Made by a program: the position numbers and the translations under genes. A stretch of 64,000 nucleotides of DNA, taken from positions 21,389,675-21,453,674 of the forward strand of contig NC_135560.1 in NCBI RefSeq assembly GCF_964340395.1, read 5' to 3'. This stretch comes from Glandiceps talaboti (Eukaryota > Hemichordata > Enteropneusta > Spengelidae). This document shows, piece after piece, positions 53,501 to 64,000 of this stretch (position 1 is its first letter; each line of letters begins with the position of its first letter). The notes under the pieces are model-generated. The model was not told where the DNA came from. It ran no database searches and worked only from the letters and a program-made list of their open reading frames with translations.

Positions 53501-54758
53501 CACAAAACACCCCAAAACAACAACTTATGAATACTCACCATTAAAAAATCCAAAGGTGACTATCAAATGCCATAACTTTGTTGAAAACGTACTAATTGTC
53601 AGGGATAAAAATGAAATTGCTGCACCCACCATTGCTACTTTTCTGAGTCCAAATTTCTTGGCACAAGCTGCCGTGATGGGAGCTTTTATTACAATATAGA
53701 AGAAATAATAGGTCATTTAAAAAATATTTTTGTCGAGATATTCATAGATGTGGTACTCTTTAAGAAGAGAGGCATTGTGGGAAAATACATTTTGATATTT
53801 TATGATTTCGCAATTTAGCTGCATGTTACGCCAAGTGATGTATCTAAGCCCTTATTCATGTCACTGACCTTCCACTGGACCTGCGCGCGGTGTCACCTGG
53901 GAGTTAACTTTAAACTTATATTGGTGCTACTTAAACATAAACATAGCCCGTCTGTTGTCGATGTGTAAGATAAAGTTTTAGATATAATTGTCTACATTTC
54001 TTTGAATCATTAATATTAAAGCATTGAATAGTAGTTCCAGGAAATGGTGGAAAGGTTACTCCCATAACGAGTATCCAATGCAAAATAGTGACACTCTATG
54101 AAACTGATGAAGTTTCAACTTTACATTTCTCCCTAATCGCATGAGACATAAATAAAACAAAATTATAGTTTTTAAAAACACTCTGAATGACTTATTTGGT
54201 AGATATTAAAATTTCTCCCCCCCCCCCCCCCAGTGACGTTTGCATTTAATAAATGAACATGCGCACATTTCTGGAAGAAACTGTATGAACCTTGTATCTT
54301 GTAAAGTATTGCATATTTTCATATCTTTCGAAGAAAATGTATACAATTATGATAAAGTATGGAGTTGGGTTTGCAACGGTCATTCATTGTGTAAATGTGA
54401 CTATAACTGCATATGTCACCTAGCACAACAAATTGAGTGTGGGACCAACTACGCTAAACGATACATCATTACTTCATCACATGTCCCCTTCTATGCATAG
54501 CATTAAAATGTTTAGTGTCACATAAAAGTAATACTTACAAACCATCCAAGTCAAACCCGAGGATAATGACAAAATCCATGATGTCTTCGCAGCACTTTCG
54601 TTGAAATATTCGATAAAGGTGATAAAGAAAATCCCATAAGCAACACTTGTGCCCTTCGCAAAGAAAAGGCGGATGAAAAGTCCCACGACTGACAACCATC
54701 CCCAGCAGCCTCCCTCAGGGTGACTCTCAGACTTGGTATACTTGTATTTACTAGCCAT
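50544..54758 (-). CDS. Monocarboxylate-transporter-like protein, copy B (SLC16/MCT family, MFS)
   Basis: Coding exons in transcript order: 54758-54539, 53682-53539, 52366-51476, 50734-50544, the same four lengths and phases as copy A, 481 aa, no break. The start is MASKYKYTKSES. Compared with A: Arg for Ser in TM1 (GLFIRLFFAKG), SVAYG for SVALG, FGHLIGPVISG for FGQLIGPIISG, AAGHYM for AIGHHM, and a C terminus EYMSSV. Exon 3 is closest to copy A, but exons 1, 2 and 4 and the flanks are closest to copy C, so the copy looks mosaic. Intron 1 (53683-54538) is about 520 bp longer than in A and shares that extra sequence with C. All splice sites are intact, so I treat it as functional. Confidence 0.9.
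52548..52690. mobile_element. Foldback/MITE-like element in MCT copy B intron 2
   Basis: Orthologous to 38150-38295. The arms GTGAGCCTAATACGGGTCAC and ACTTCCAGTCACCTATGACC are retained in inverted orientation around a spacer of about 60 bp. Confidence 0.55.
53945..54475. other. Extra ~530-bp segment in intron 1, shared by MCT copies B and C
   Basis: Copy A passes from 'aaacataaacagagc' straight to 'atcacatatcc' (39593-39613), while B (here) and C (about 62052-62600) hold about 530 bp between the matching points. It includes a poly-C run and 'gtgacgtttgcatttaataaatg'. In C the segment is bracketed by ACATAGC on both sides, which could be a target duplication. No ORF of note. Confidence 0.55.
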
Positions 54759-54849
54759 GACTGGTGGGAACGCTAGAATGGAGAAGACATGTATTAGGAT
54801 TATCAAATAACTTGAAGGAAAACATGTCGAAACTTTGAAGGTGACGATA

Positions 54850-56430
54850 TAGCGGGAATTTTTTCTTCACACAACTTTTTCATTTAATGGTCGACTTTCA
54901 AGACCTTTGTGTGACATTTGAGTAGTAGTATATGTCAGGGATGAATACAAACGACGTCATGTGATAACCTTTCAATGCTCTAGCCTAGTCTAGGTTCATT
55001 GTTTGAATGTTATCACGTGATCTGCTTGTTTTTGTACCTCAATTGCATGTCAATGGACGCTGTAGAAACTGTCAAGCTATCTGTGCCACTGACACAGAAT
55101 TCAAAATGATGCATGCTGTAAGCTAGCTCTGGATATTTGCACTCAAGAGTCCGCACTATACATTGATCCTGTAGACCCAAACTATTCATTCCTCGTTCAC
55201 TGGCCCTTCAAGCGCTTTGACATTTGCCCGCATTATGTCTGGTCATAAACATACATAAATTATGTAGGCATGTTGTTAGATCTTGTTCACTGCATAGATG
55301 TTGGAGAGAGATAACGTCTATCCTTTGACCTTACATTAATTCTTCTAATTTTACGCTAGCGGACTTTAGGTGTACGTACTGATATTAACACACAGTTTTC
55401 GCGCAATGCCATATGTTGACAATTCTATACAGGGCCATACTAATGCAAACAGAATTCCACTGCATTTACAAGATCATGTACGTGTTTTTCAATATAATAT
55501 TTGAGTCAACTTCTAAATGCGTAATATACGGTGTGACGTATCATTAGATATTGGAGGGTAAATATGACTTGCTTGACTTACTTATTTCTTTTTCTTTTTC
55601 ACATAGACCTACTAAATCCGTAGTACAAGTAAACAGACTGACATGAAAGGCGCTAATGTTTCATACAAATATTATAAATCGCAGTAAAATATGACAGATG
55701 ATATGACAGATGCAGTACGCATATCACATGATGCTAACTGAGGTCCCATTGTAAGCCGCATACTAAAATCAAACACCGAGGCTGATGAACGAGTAACTTG
55801 GTGTATATGATACTCTTGTATTCAAACTCGATCAAACCCCGTCTGTCACGTATAGTGTTATCACGTGTGCAGACTTACACGTTACCTTATCATTGCGGAA
55901 CTAACAATCAGCCAGAATTCTTATACAGTATGTTGTCATTGGTAATCTATATGAAGTTGTAAACAGAAACGTAGAGTACTTGTGTTGTTGGTGACAAACT
56001 GTCACATACTGACTGCAGACAACATCATCACCACACGTCCGGGCACACATCCAGACGTCTCAATTTGATTTCATATAATAGGCTGGCGATGACTGTGATG
56101 TGTGGCATCCCGCATGCGCCGCGAACTCATGTGTCCTTATCTTATGTGTCTATATCTATTATATTATGGTTTATTCCGCACAACATGACCTATTATTTGA
56201 TGAACTAATGCTGTGTACATAAGCGACACTTTCTGACAGGTAAAGCTGGGTGGACTGCGCACGCTATTTGTAGAAGTACCAACTAAATAACTTTGGCGAA
56301 CAGTTACCATGACTTGGTCTAAATTATTATTTTTTTTTTTGTAGCTAGGGACAGCATTGTTTGTTTGGTTGTGTGTTGTGTTTTCCTTTCTCGTATGTGC
56401 TGTAGTTCTTTTTCGTTTGTTTCTGTATTA

Positions 56431-56481
<51 letters not shown>

Positions 56482-57620
56482 TTGGCGAACACGATCTTTA
56501 TACTGATGGCATTTCTTTATTAGTGCAATCTCCTTTACACTTTGTGTACACACTAAGACGTATGCACATCTTCAATTACACCACCGTAAGATCTGGTAAA
56601 TCATCAAACGGAACTTACATGAGAACTTGAAACATGACACAAACACTTCATGACCTAGAAATACACATGGTTAGCTATATGGTGGATATGTTTACAAACT
56701 GGTGCTTCATAATAAGTCTTATAAACACTATACTACAAACTATGGAACAAAACGATTTCTACCATTATAATAATTAAATACATAAAGGTTATATTACGTC
56801 GTGGGCCTTTTAGTTAGCACTCTAGGTAAATATTGGCGACGAGTATGTTACTTCGTCTTCGTTCGTTGCAAAATGTGCTGCCTGCTGACACACACTAGTC
56901 TTTATGTTACTACACGATTTATGAAAGGAAATACATACTAAACACCAAACCGATTGTCTCTCAAAATTACATCGATCACAAACTGATCATAAACGAGGTA
57001 TGAAATATTACAATAAAGTCAGAAATCCACGCATACTTTACCAAAATCATGGAACTATATTACAGTGGGTAAAAACATCTTTCAATACAAGTTGCGAGAC
57101 ACGGTTTCTCACAGCACTGATTTATGGGATCAAAACATATAAGCTAAGTGTCAATGTCAATGTTTCTAATGGTTAAACATGCGTGCCAATATTGTGCTCG
57201 AGGGTACGCAATAACCTTGGTGTATTTATATGTGCAGATGGGTGACCCTAAAATGAATGACAACCCCATTGACAGAAAACAGATGACAGCACTTCCAGTA
57301 TGTAAACAGTGGAATGACAACCTTTCTACATTCTCTTAGTTGGAATGACACCCTCTGCACTGTAAAACCAGTGGAATGACGGCCGCCACTCTGACAGCAT
57401 TTCCAATGCTTTGGAACTGGAATGACAGCATTTACAGTGGGTAAACAGTGGAATGACACCCTTTTCTGCATTCCGTTACTTGAATGACACCCAATGCACT
57501 GTAAAACCAGTGGAATGACAGCTGCCACTCTATAACATAACTGGAATGACAGCATTTTCAATGCTTTGGAACTGGAATGACAGCACTTCCAGTATGTAAA
57601 CAGTGGAATGACAACCTTTC
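54850..57620. other. Upstream region of MCT copy B
   Basis: This parallels 42694-45380 of unit A and contains no recognisable exon. It differs from A by a poly(A) retroposon at 56303-56478, loss of a stretch matching about 43430-43560, and absence of the 45357-45589 segment before the minisatellite. The GGAATGACA block at 57238-57620 is conserved. Confidence 0.5.
56289..56491 (+). mobile_element. Young poly(A) retroposon insertion with target-site duplication
   Basis: The target sequence AACTTTGGCGAACA occurs on both sides (56289-56302 and 56478-56491), and the empty site is seen once in unit A at about 44222-44235. The insert is about 130 bp, AT-rich, ends in TATTAATAAA and runs into a pure poly(A) tail of about 46 bases. 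It is typical of target-primed reverse transcription of a short or 5'-truncated polyadenylated RNA. The insertion came after the unit duplication. The parent RNA is not recognised. Confidence 0.85.
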
Positions 57621-58467
57621 AGAGATGCAGTACCCAACGTTAACCTTATCTCTCTACCTAATGGCTGTGGCAGCAATCAGATGCAGTACCCATCGTTAAC
57701 CTTATCTCTCTACCTAATGGTTGTGGCAGCAATGAGATGCAGTACCCAACGTTAACCATATCTCTTCATAATGGTTGGTTGTGGCAGCAATGAGATGCAG
57801 TACCCATCGTTAACCTTATCTCTCTACCTAATGGCTGTGGTAGCGATGAGATGCAGTACCCAACATTAACCTTATCTCTCTACCTAATGGCTGTGGCAGC
57901 AATGAGATGCAGTACCCAATGTTAACCTTATCTCTCTACATAATGGTTGTGGCAGCAATGAGATGCAGTACCCAACGTTAACCTTATCTCTCTACCTAAT
58001 GGTTGTGGCAGCAATGAGATGCAGTACCCAACGTTAACCTTATCTCTCTACATAATGGTTGTGGCAGCAATGAGATGCAGTACCCAACGTTAACCTTATC
58101 TCTCTACATAATGGTTGTGGCAGCAATGAGATGCAGTACCCAACGTTAACCATATCTCTACATAATGGTTGTGGCAGCAATGAGATGCAGTACCCAACGT
58201 TAACCTTATCTCTCTACATAATGGTTGTGGCAGCAATTAGATGCAGTACCCAACGTTAACCTTTTCTCTCTACCTAATGGTTGTGGCAGCAATGAGATGC
58301 AGTACCCAACGTTAACCTTATCTCTCTACATAATGGTTGTGGCAGCAATGAGATGCAGTACCCAACGTTAACCTTATCTCTCTACCTAATGGTTGTGGCA
58401 GCAATGAGATGCAGTACCCATCGTTAACCTTATCTCTCTACATAATGGCTTTGGTAGCGATAAGATG
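57621..58467. repeat. 56-bp minisatellite array 2, ~15 copies
   Basis: Same unit and variants as array 1. The array ends with the same terminal variant (GGCTTTGGTAGCGATAAGAT then GACACATACGAG) and the same following sequence as array 1. It separates MCT units B and C. Confidence 0.97.
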
Positions 58468-59127
58468 ACACATACGAGTCAAGTAAAATTTGACTCTTTC
58501 CATTTACTATATAACATGGCCCCCTTGTGAACCATTTTGAACAAAGTGCCCCTAGTCCCCCTGCAATTAATGAAGGTTCCCTTTACTTCCATAACATGTC
58601 AATCCCTTATGTTTCTGGCGAGTAGAAGAGGCTCATTGTCATCCTGTGATATTACATTTTCTCTTGAAGCTACGATGAAAGTATAAAAGGAATCTCCAAA
58701 ACACAACTTAAAAGTTTATGAAGTACATCTATTTCCTGGAGTTGCCTTCCCCTCTCTATATAAGCACACCGTACACACACACACACACACACATACACAC
58801 ACATTTTATCGAGAATACAAAGATATCATTTACGTGCCAACCTTGATCTACAAACAACACTTCACACATTGCATTTACGTTTATTACATAATGATTTATA
58901 TGTCATGTAAATTAGCATAATATAACAAATATTATACAATATTCAAGTTACATTATTACTGAACTGTGTAATGAAAGTTCACATGACAAACTCTTTGCTT
59001 GGTTTGTTTTGGTTGTAGTCACGTACGTAATTTATACAATCTTAGGGTGCCGTACATTCCCCGTAAACAAATCATGGCAATAGAAACACTTGTAAATATA
59101 ATAGCAGGGTGTGATATTATTCCCAAT
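58468..59127. other. Start of duplication unit C, downstream of MCT copy C
   Basis: Nearly identical to 49834-50543, with a much shorter CA run and a conserved minus-strand AATAAA at 58880-58885. No coding exon. Confidence 0.7.
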
Positions 59128-61572
59128 CTATACAGAAGACATATATTCTGTTATTGCTAACGGTTCTGGTGGTCTTACACTTAGGTCTAGTACTGGGCTA
59201 TCTGTCTTCGACCTCAACATGTAGTGTCCTGCAGCCAGTATCAATCCAGATACTCCCATTGTGGCTCCAGCAAAGTAGAACGAACAGTCGTAGCTGCCTG
59301 TGATGTCGCGTAGGTGACCTTAGATAAGAATCAGAGGAGGAAGAAAGATAATTTCCATCATTATATTTTTAGTACAATATTACAGAAATTATTAGAAATT
59401 TCACTTGAAGTCATTGAAATGATCTTGTATTCGATCCCAGAAACCTTGTTTCCAAGTAAGCATGCACATGGTGGAATGTGATTTGAATGAATGAATGAAT
59501 GAATGACCCTTTACAAATTAGCATTGTGAAAGTCGGATTGGCTCTGAAAATCGGCAATGGTAAATATAGTTTTTACTGTTCGTAAACACATGGAACAGAT
59601 TGAACCAGATTTCAAGAAACTCATTGGATATGTAAAATTGTTTTCTATTCTGTAACATTTTAGTTATGACATATGAATAGTTAACGAAAACGTGATAATG
59701 TGACCGGTTGTACGCCTTCGGAGTACTCCATATCCTTCGGCTTTTGTTCGGCAACCTTCGGAACACAGACCCGAGGTCTTTTTACAAGACTAATTTCTCG
59801 TATAGTTCAAACAACGTTGCAAGAAAGGATTCAGTTCTTCAATAGAAAAACTTGAATTGTATAACTTACCGTTATATTGAGAGCAGCTTTATACTCACTA
59901 TACATTGACAAGCTTTTTATTTAGTAATCAGAAAGTTTAACATTCTAAGGAACTCGACTGAACAGTTTTGGCAATAAGTAATCTACCATGCGAGTATGTA
60001 GACAAAATATCCTAAATACTTATCTGTAGTACATACATATCAAACACTTACCTGATATTATTGGCCCAATTAATTGTCCAAAACTTGACAACAGTAAACC
60101 CCAACCAAGCCCAGTGATGAAAGAGGCGTCAGGTAGAATGGATCTAACAGTAACATTGAATTGTGCCGCATATCCACTCCTTGACATACCAATAGCAAAG
60201 AGTAACGGTATAGCTGCTCCAAGCGAAGATGTAAATGGTAATAGTAGAACCGATACTCCATTGAGTAAATTTATCAAACTCGTGTACAATATTCTGTTCA
60301 CACGAAAACGACTGAGTATAAACCCGAAAGTCGGACTTCCTACCAAAAGACCTACACCATTTATGGATAGTAATCTCGCAGTTGTTGACTTTGATTTTAC
60401 AATACTTAGTACTATAGGGGCTAGATGCACCAACGAGATAGCCTGTCCAACTGAGAAAATGGCTTGACATGAGACTAAGAGCACGTACATGCGGTTTGAT
60501 GTTAAAAGTCTGAAGTCGAAAAACGTAGAACATGTTTTACAATCTAGACAACAAGCTCTGCACGTGGTACTTCTTGACTTGGAATTCTTGAATCCTACTT
60601 CGTCTTCACTCGTCCCCCCAGTTTCTCCCTCAATAATTGGCGTTTGGCCATCTAACACTTCAAAGTCTAAGTTGTCTATCGTGTTTGTACGTTTTGGTTT
60701 GGGTCTCTTTATGGATACAATCAATGCCGCAGAAATGAACAAGTTGGCAGACATCCCAGCAAAAACGAGGATTGCACCTCTCCATCCGTAGGCATCGATG
60801 CAAAACTGAAAAATCGTAGGCAAAGCCAATGTCCCGACACCTGTTCCCATAAAACCTATTCCACTGGCTAATGGATGTCGTCGCTTGAAGTACAGAGCAA
60901 CATTTGCTATCACCGGTGGACTTAAAGTACCATACGCTAAACCTGTGTGAAAATGTACAAATATTAATTATTATTCACGCCAAGTTTTTGGTTGATTTTC
61001 TGACAATCTAACAAATTCTGCTGGTATGTTGACTTGCGCTGATAATTTACTGTTACAATGAACTAAACCATAGTAGCGGATCAAACTTTTGATCCATGAG
61101 AGCGTGTGAGCGGGTCACAGGTGCCTGGAAGTTTGTATCAACTTCCATCTCGAGTATTTAAACCATCGTGGAACAGGGACGGGGACGATACAAACTTCCA
61201 GTCACCTATGACCCCTATTACACTCACATGTCTGTAAGGTACATGTGTTCTTCATAATGGGCTAATCTATTGACAAAGACTAAAGTGTGCAATCGAAACC
61301 TTCAGGTAACACTTTTCAAGTTTGTATTTTGTCTATAGTGCTTATGTGAATGTTGGCCTCCCTATATCCTACATAATATTTGCAAAGAAGACCGCAAACG
61401 TCAAATAAAGACCAAAAATTAAACAAAAGCCGGCTTATCTGAGCTCATTGGTCTTAAACTTATTCATGTTGGACTGTAGGTATGTTGAATATGTATCAGT
61501 ACACACATGACTATGTTAACATGAACGTGGAACAAGAAAATACACTAAAAACCATACCCCCCATAAAAAACC

Positions 61573-61626
<54 letters not shown>

Positions 61627-62884
61627 CCCAAAAACAACAACTTATGAATACTCACCATTAAAAAATCCAAAGGTGACTATCAAATGCCATAACTTTGTTG
61701 AAAACGTACTAATTGTCAGGGATAAAAATGAAATTGCTGCACCCACCATTGCTACTTTTCTGAATCCAAATTTCTTGGCACAAGCTGCCGTGATGGGAGC
61801 TTTTATTACAACATGGAAGAAATAACAGGTCATTAAAAAAATATTATTGTCGAGATATTCATAGATGTGGTACTCTTTAAGAAGAGAGGCATTGTGGGAA
61901 AATACATTTTGATATATTTTATGATTTCGCAATTTAGCTGCATGTTACGCCAAGTGATGCATCTGAGGCTTTCTTCATGTCACTGACCTTCCACTGGAAC
62001 GGCGGTGTCACCTGGGAGTCAACTTTAAACTTATATTGGTGCTACTTAAACATAAACATAGCCCGTCTGTTGTCGTTGTGTAAGATAAAGTTTTAGATAT
62101 AATTGTCTACATTTCTTTGAATCATTAATATTAAAGCATTGAATAGTTAAGTAGTTCCAGGAAAAGGTGAAAAGGTTACTCCCATAACGAGTATCCAATG
62201 CAAAATAGTGACACTCTATGAAACTGATGAAGTTTCAACTTTACATTTCTCCCTAATCGCATGAGACATAAATAAAACAAAATTATAGTTTTTAAAAACA
62301 CTCTGAATGACTTATTTGGTAGATATTAAAATTTCTCCCCCCCCCCCCAGTGACGTTTGCATTTAATAAATGAACATGCGCACATTTCTGGAAGAAACTG
62401 TATGAACCTTGTATCTTGTAAATTATTGCATATTTTCATATCTTTCGAAGAAAATGTATACAGTTATGATAAAGTATGGAGTTGGGTGCGGCAACGGTCA
62501 TTCATTGTGTAAATGTGACTATAACTGCATATGTCACCTAGCACAACAAATTGAGTGTGGGACCAACTATGCTGAACGATACATCATTACTTCTACATAG
62601 CATCACATGTCCCCTTCTATGCATAGCATTAAAATGTTTAGTGTCACATAAAAGTAATACTTACAAACCATCCAAGTCAAACCCGAGGATAATGACAAAA
62701 TCCATGATGTCTTCGCAGCACTTTCGTTGAAATATTCGATAAAGGTGATAAAGAAAATCCCAAGAGCAACACTTGTGCCCTTCGCAAAGAAAAGGCGGAT
62801 GAAAAGTCCCACGACTGACAACCATCCCCAGCAGCCTCCCTCAGGGTGACTCTCAGACTTGGTATACTTGTATTTACTAGTCAT
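59128..62884 (-). CDS. Monocarboxylate-transporter-like protein, copy C (SLC16/MCT family, MFS)
   Basis: Coding exons in transcript order: 62884-62665, 61799-61656, 60942-60052, 59318-59128, again 220+144+891+191 bases and 481 aa with intact splice sites. Exon 4 reads GHLRDITGSYDCSFYFAGA, with His for Tyr and Cys for Phe relative to A and B. Exon 3 is the most divergent of the three (for example GFMGTGVGTLALPTIF, SNRMYVLLVSCQAIF, IPLLFAIGMSRSG). An upstream in-frame ATG at 63019 would add 45 residues, but copies A and B do not keep it in frame, so the ATG at 62884 is preferred. Intron 2 is about 500 bp shorter than in A and B. Confidence 0.9.
61080..61230. mobile_element. Foldback/MITE-like element in MCT copy C intron 2
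   Basis: Counterpart of 38150-38295 with more changes in the left arm (GCGTGTGAGCGGGTCACAGG). The right arm is unchanged. Sequence beyond about 61330 matching 38390-38850 of A is deleted in C. Confidence 0.5.
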
Positions 62885-64000
62885 GACTGGTGGGAACGCT
62901 AGGGATAGAATGGAGAAGACATGTATTAGGATTATCAAATAACTTGAAGGAAAACATCTCGAAACTTTGAAGGTGACGATATATATAGCGGGAATTTTTT
63001 CTTCACACAACTTTTTCATTTAATGGTCGACTTTCAAGACCTTTGTGTGACATTTGAGTAGTAGTATATGTCAGGGATGAATACAAACGACGTCATGTGA
63101 TAACCTTTCAATGCTCTAGCCTAGAGTTCATTGTTTGAATGTTATCACGTGATCTGCTTGTTTCTGTACCTCAATGGACGCTGTCGAAACTGTCAAGCTA
63201 TCTGTGCCACTGACACGGAAATCAAAATGATGCATGCTGTAAGCTAGCTCTGGATATTTGCACTCAGAGTCCGCACGATGCATAGATTCTGTAGACCCAA
63301 ACCATTCATTCCCTTGGCCATTTCTATTTGATGTCCATCCTTTCTACACACCTACAAGCGCTTTGACATTTGCCCGCATTATGTTTGGTTAAATGTTTGG
63401 TTACAAACATGCATATTTACATATTTAGACAATGGTTAGATCTAGTTCACTGCATAGATGTTGGAGAGAGATAACGTCTATGCTTTGACCTTACATTAAT
63501 TCTTCTAATCTTACGCTAGCGGACTTTAGGTGTACGTACTGATATTAACACACAGTTTTCGCGCAATGCCATATGTTGACAATTCTATACAGGGCCATAC
63601 TAATGCAAACAGAATTCAACTGCATTTACAAGATCGTGTATGTGTTTTTTAAATATAATATTTATGTGTCAACTTCTAAATGTGTAATATATGGTATGAT
63701 GTATCATTAAATATTGGAGGATAAATATGACTTGCCTGACTTACTTATTTCTTAAGTTCTTATTAACGAATATTTACGTGGTTCCAGATCAATCCTATAT
63801 TGGACTTTGAAGTTTTTTTGAAAACTGCCATCTCATCCGTGTCACCACACGTCCAGATGTCTCAATTTGATGTTCATACAATAGGCTGGCGATGACTGTA
63901 ATGTATGGCATCCCGCATGCGCCGCGACCTCATGTGTCCTTATCTCTATCTATATATTATGGTTTATTCCACACAAGATGATCTATTATTTGAACTTATG
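62885..64000. other. Upstream region of MCT copy C, running off the window
   Basis: It matches 54759-56170 of unit B and 42694-44110 of unit A, with small indels. No exon is recognised. Whether another minisatellite array and a fourth MCT copy follow cannot be seen. Confidence 0.5.

Noticed and set aside
45590-58467. CRISPR-like regular repeats
   Set aside because: The 56-bp units are contiguous with no unique spacers, and the context is a eukaryotic genome.
62603-63019. Longer N-terminus for MCT copy C (ATG at 63019)
   Set aside because: Copies A and B do not keep this upstream frame; the shared ATG before the HPEGG motif is the better start.

Overview
This is a eukaryotic (metazoan) genomic window. 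Genes are split into many short exons with GT..AG introns. Microsatellites, short inverted-repeat elements and poly-G/poly-C runs are abundant. The gene content fits a marine invertebrate, plausibly an invertebrate deuterostome, but the species cannot be fixed from the sequence alone. I assembled five protein-coding genes by matching splice sites and reading-frame phase across every intron.

Layout. (1) 1-16648, + strand: the 3' part of a very long coiled-coil protein gene. One 3.87-kb exon runs off the left edge and is followed by 15 small exons. (2) 17889-33480, + strand: a complete 17-exon gene for a STRA6-like multi-pass membrane protein (675 aa; vertebrate STRA6, the cellular retinol-uptake receptor, is of similar length). 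(3) 36110-39888, 50544-54758 and 59128-62884, - strand: three tandem, recently duplicated, apparently intact copies of a monocarboxylate-transporter-like gene (SLC16/MCT family, MFS fold). Each has 4 coding exons of identical lengths and encodes 481 aa. Each duplicated unit is bounded by a 56-bp minisatellite: a single monomer at about 34594, about 75 monomers at 45590-49833, and about 15 monomers at 57621-58467. This suggests the minisatellite took part in, or expanded at, the duplication breakpoints.

The most unusual signal is in the STRA6-like gene. Three of its 5' splice sites lie in tandem repeats: a GTAT microsatellite after exon 3, a 78-bp in-frame repeat (6 copies) carrying the end of exon 5 plus its donor, and a 39-44-bp repeat (9 copies) carrying the end of exon 12 plus its donor. 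The 78-bp repeat keeps the reading frame open, so alternative donor use could add 26-residue blocks to a membrane protein.

Other contents are non-autonomous, MITE-like inverted-repeat elements (several families with two copies in this window), a roughly 1.5-kb terminal-inverted-repeat element with G-tract subterminal repeats (two copies), and a young poly(A) retroposon insertion with target-site duplication found only in MCT unit B. There is also a mosaic similarity pattern among the three MCT copies that suggests gene conversion or unequal exchange. No tRNA, rRNA, CRISPR or prokaryotic features were seen. Apart from the retinoid link of STRA6 and the transport role of the MCTs, nothing shows that the five genes work in one pathway.
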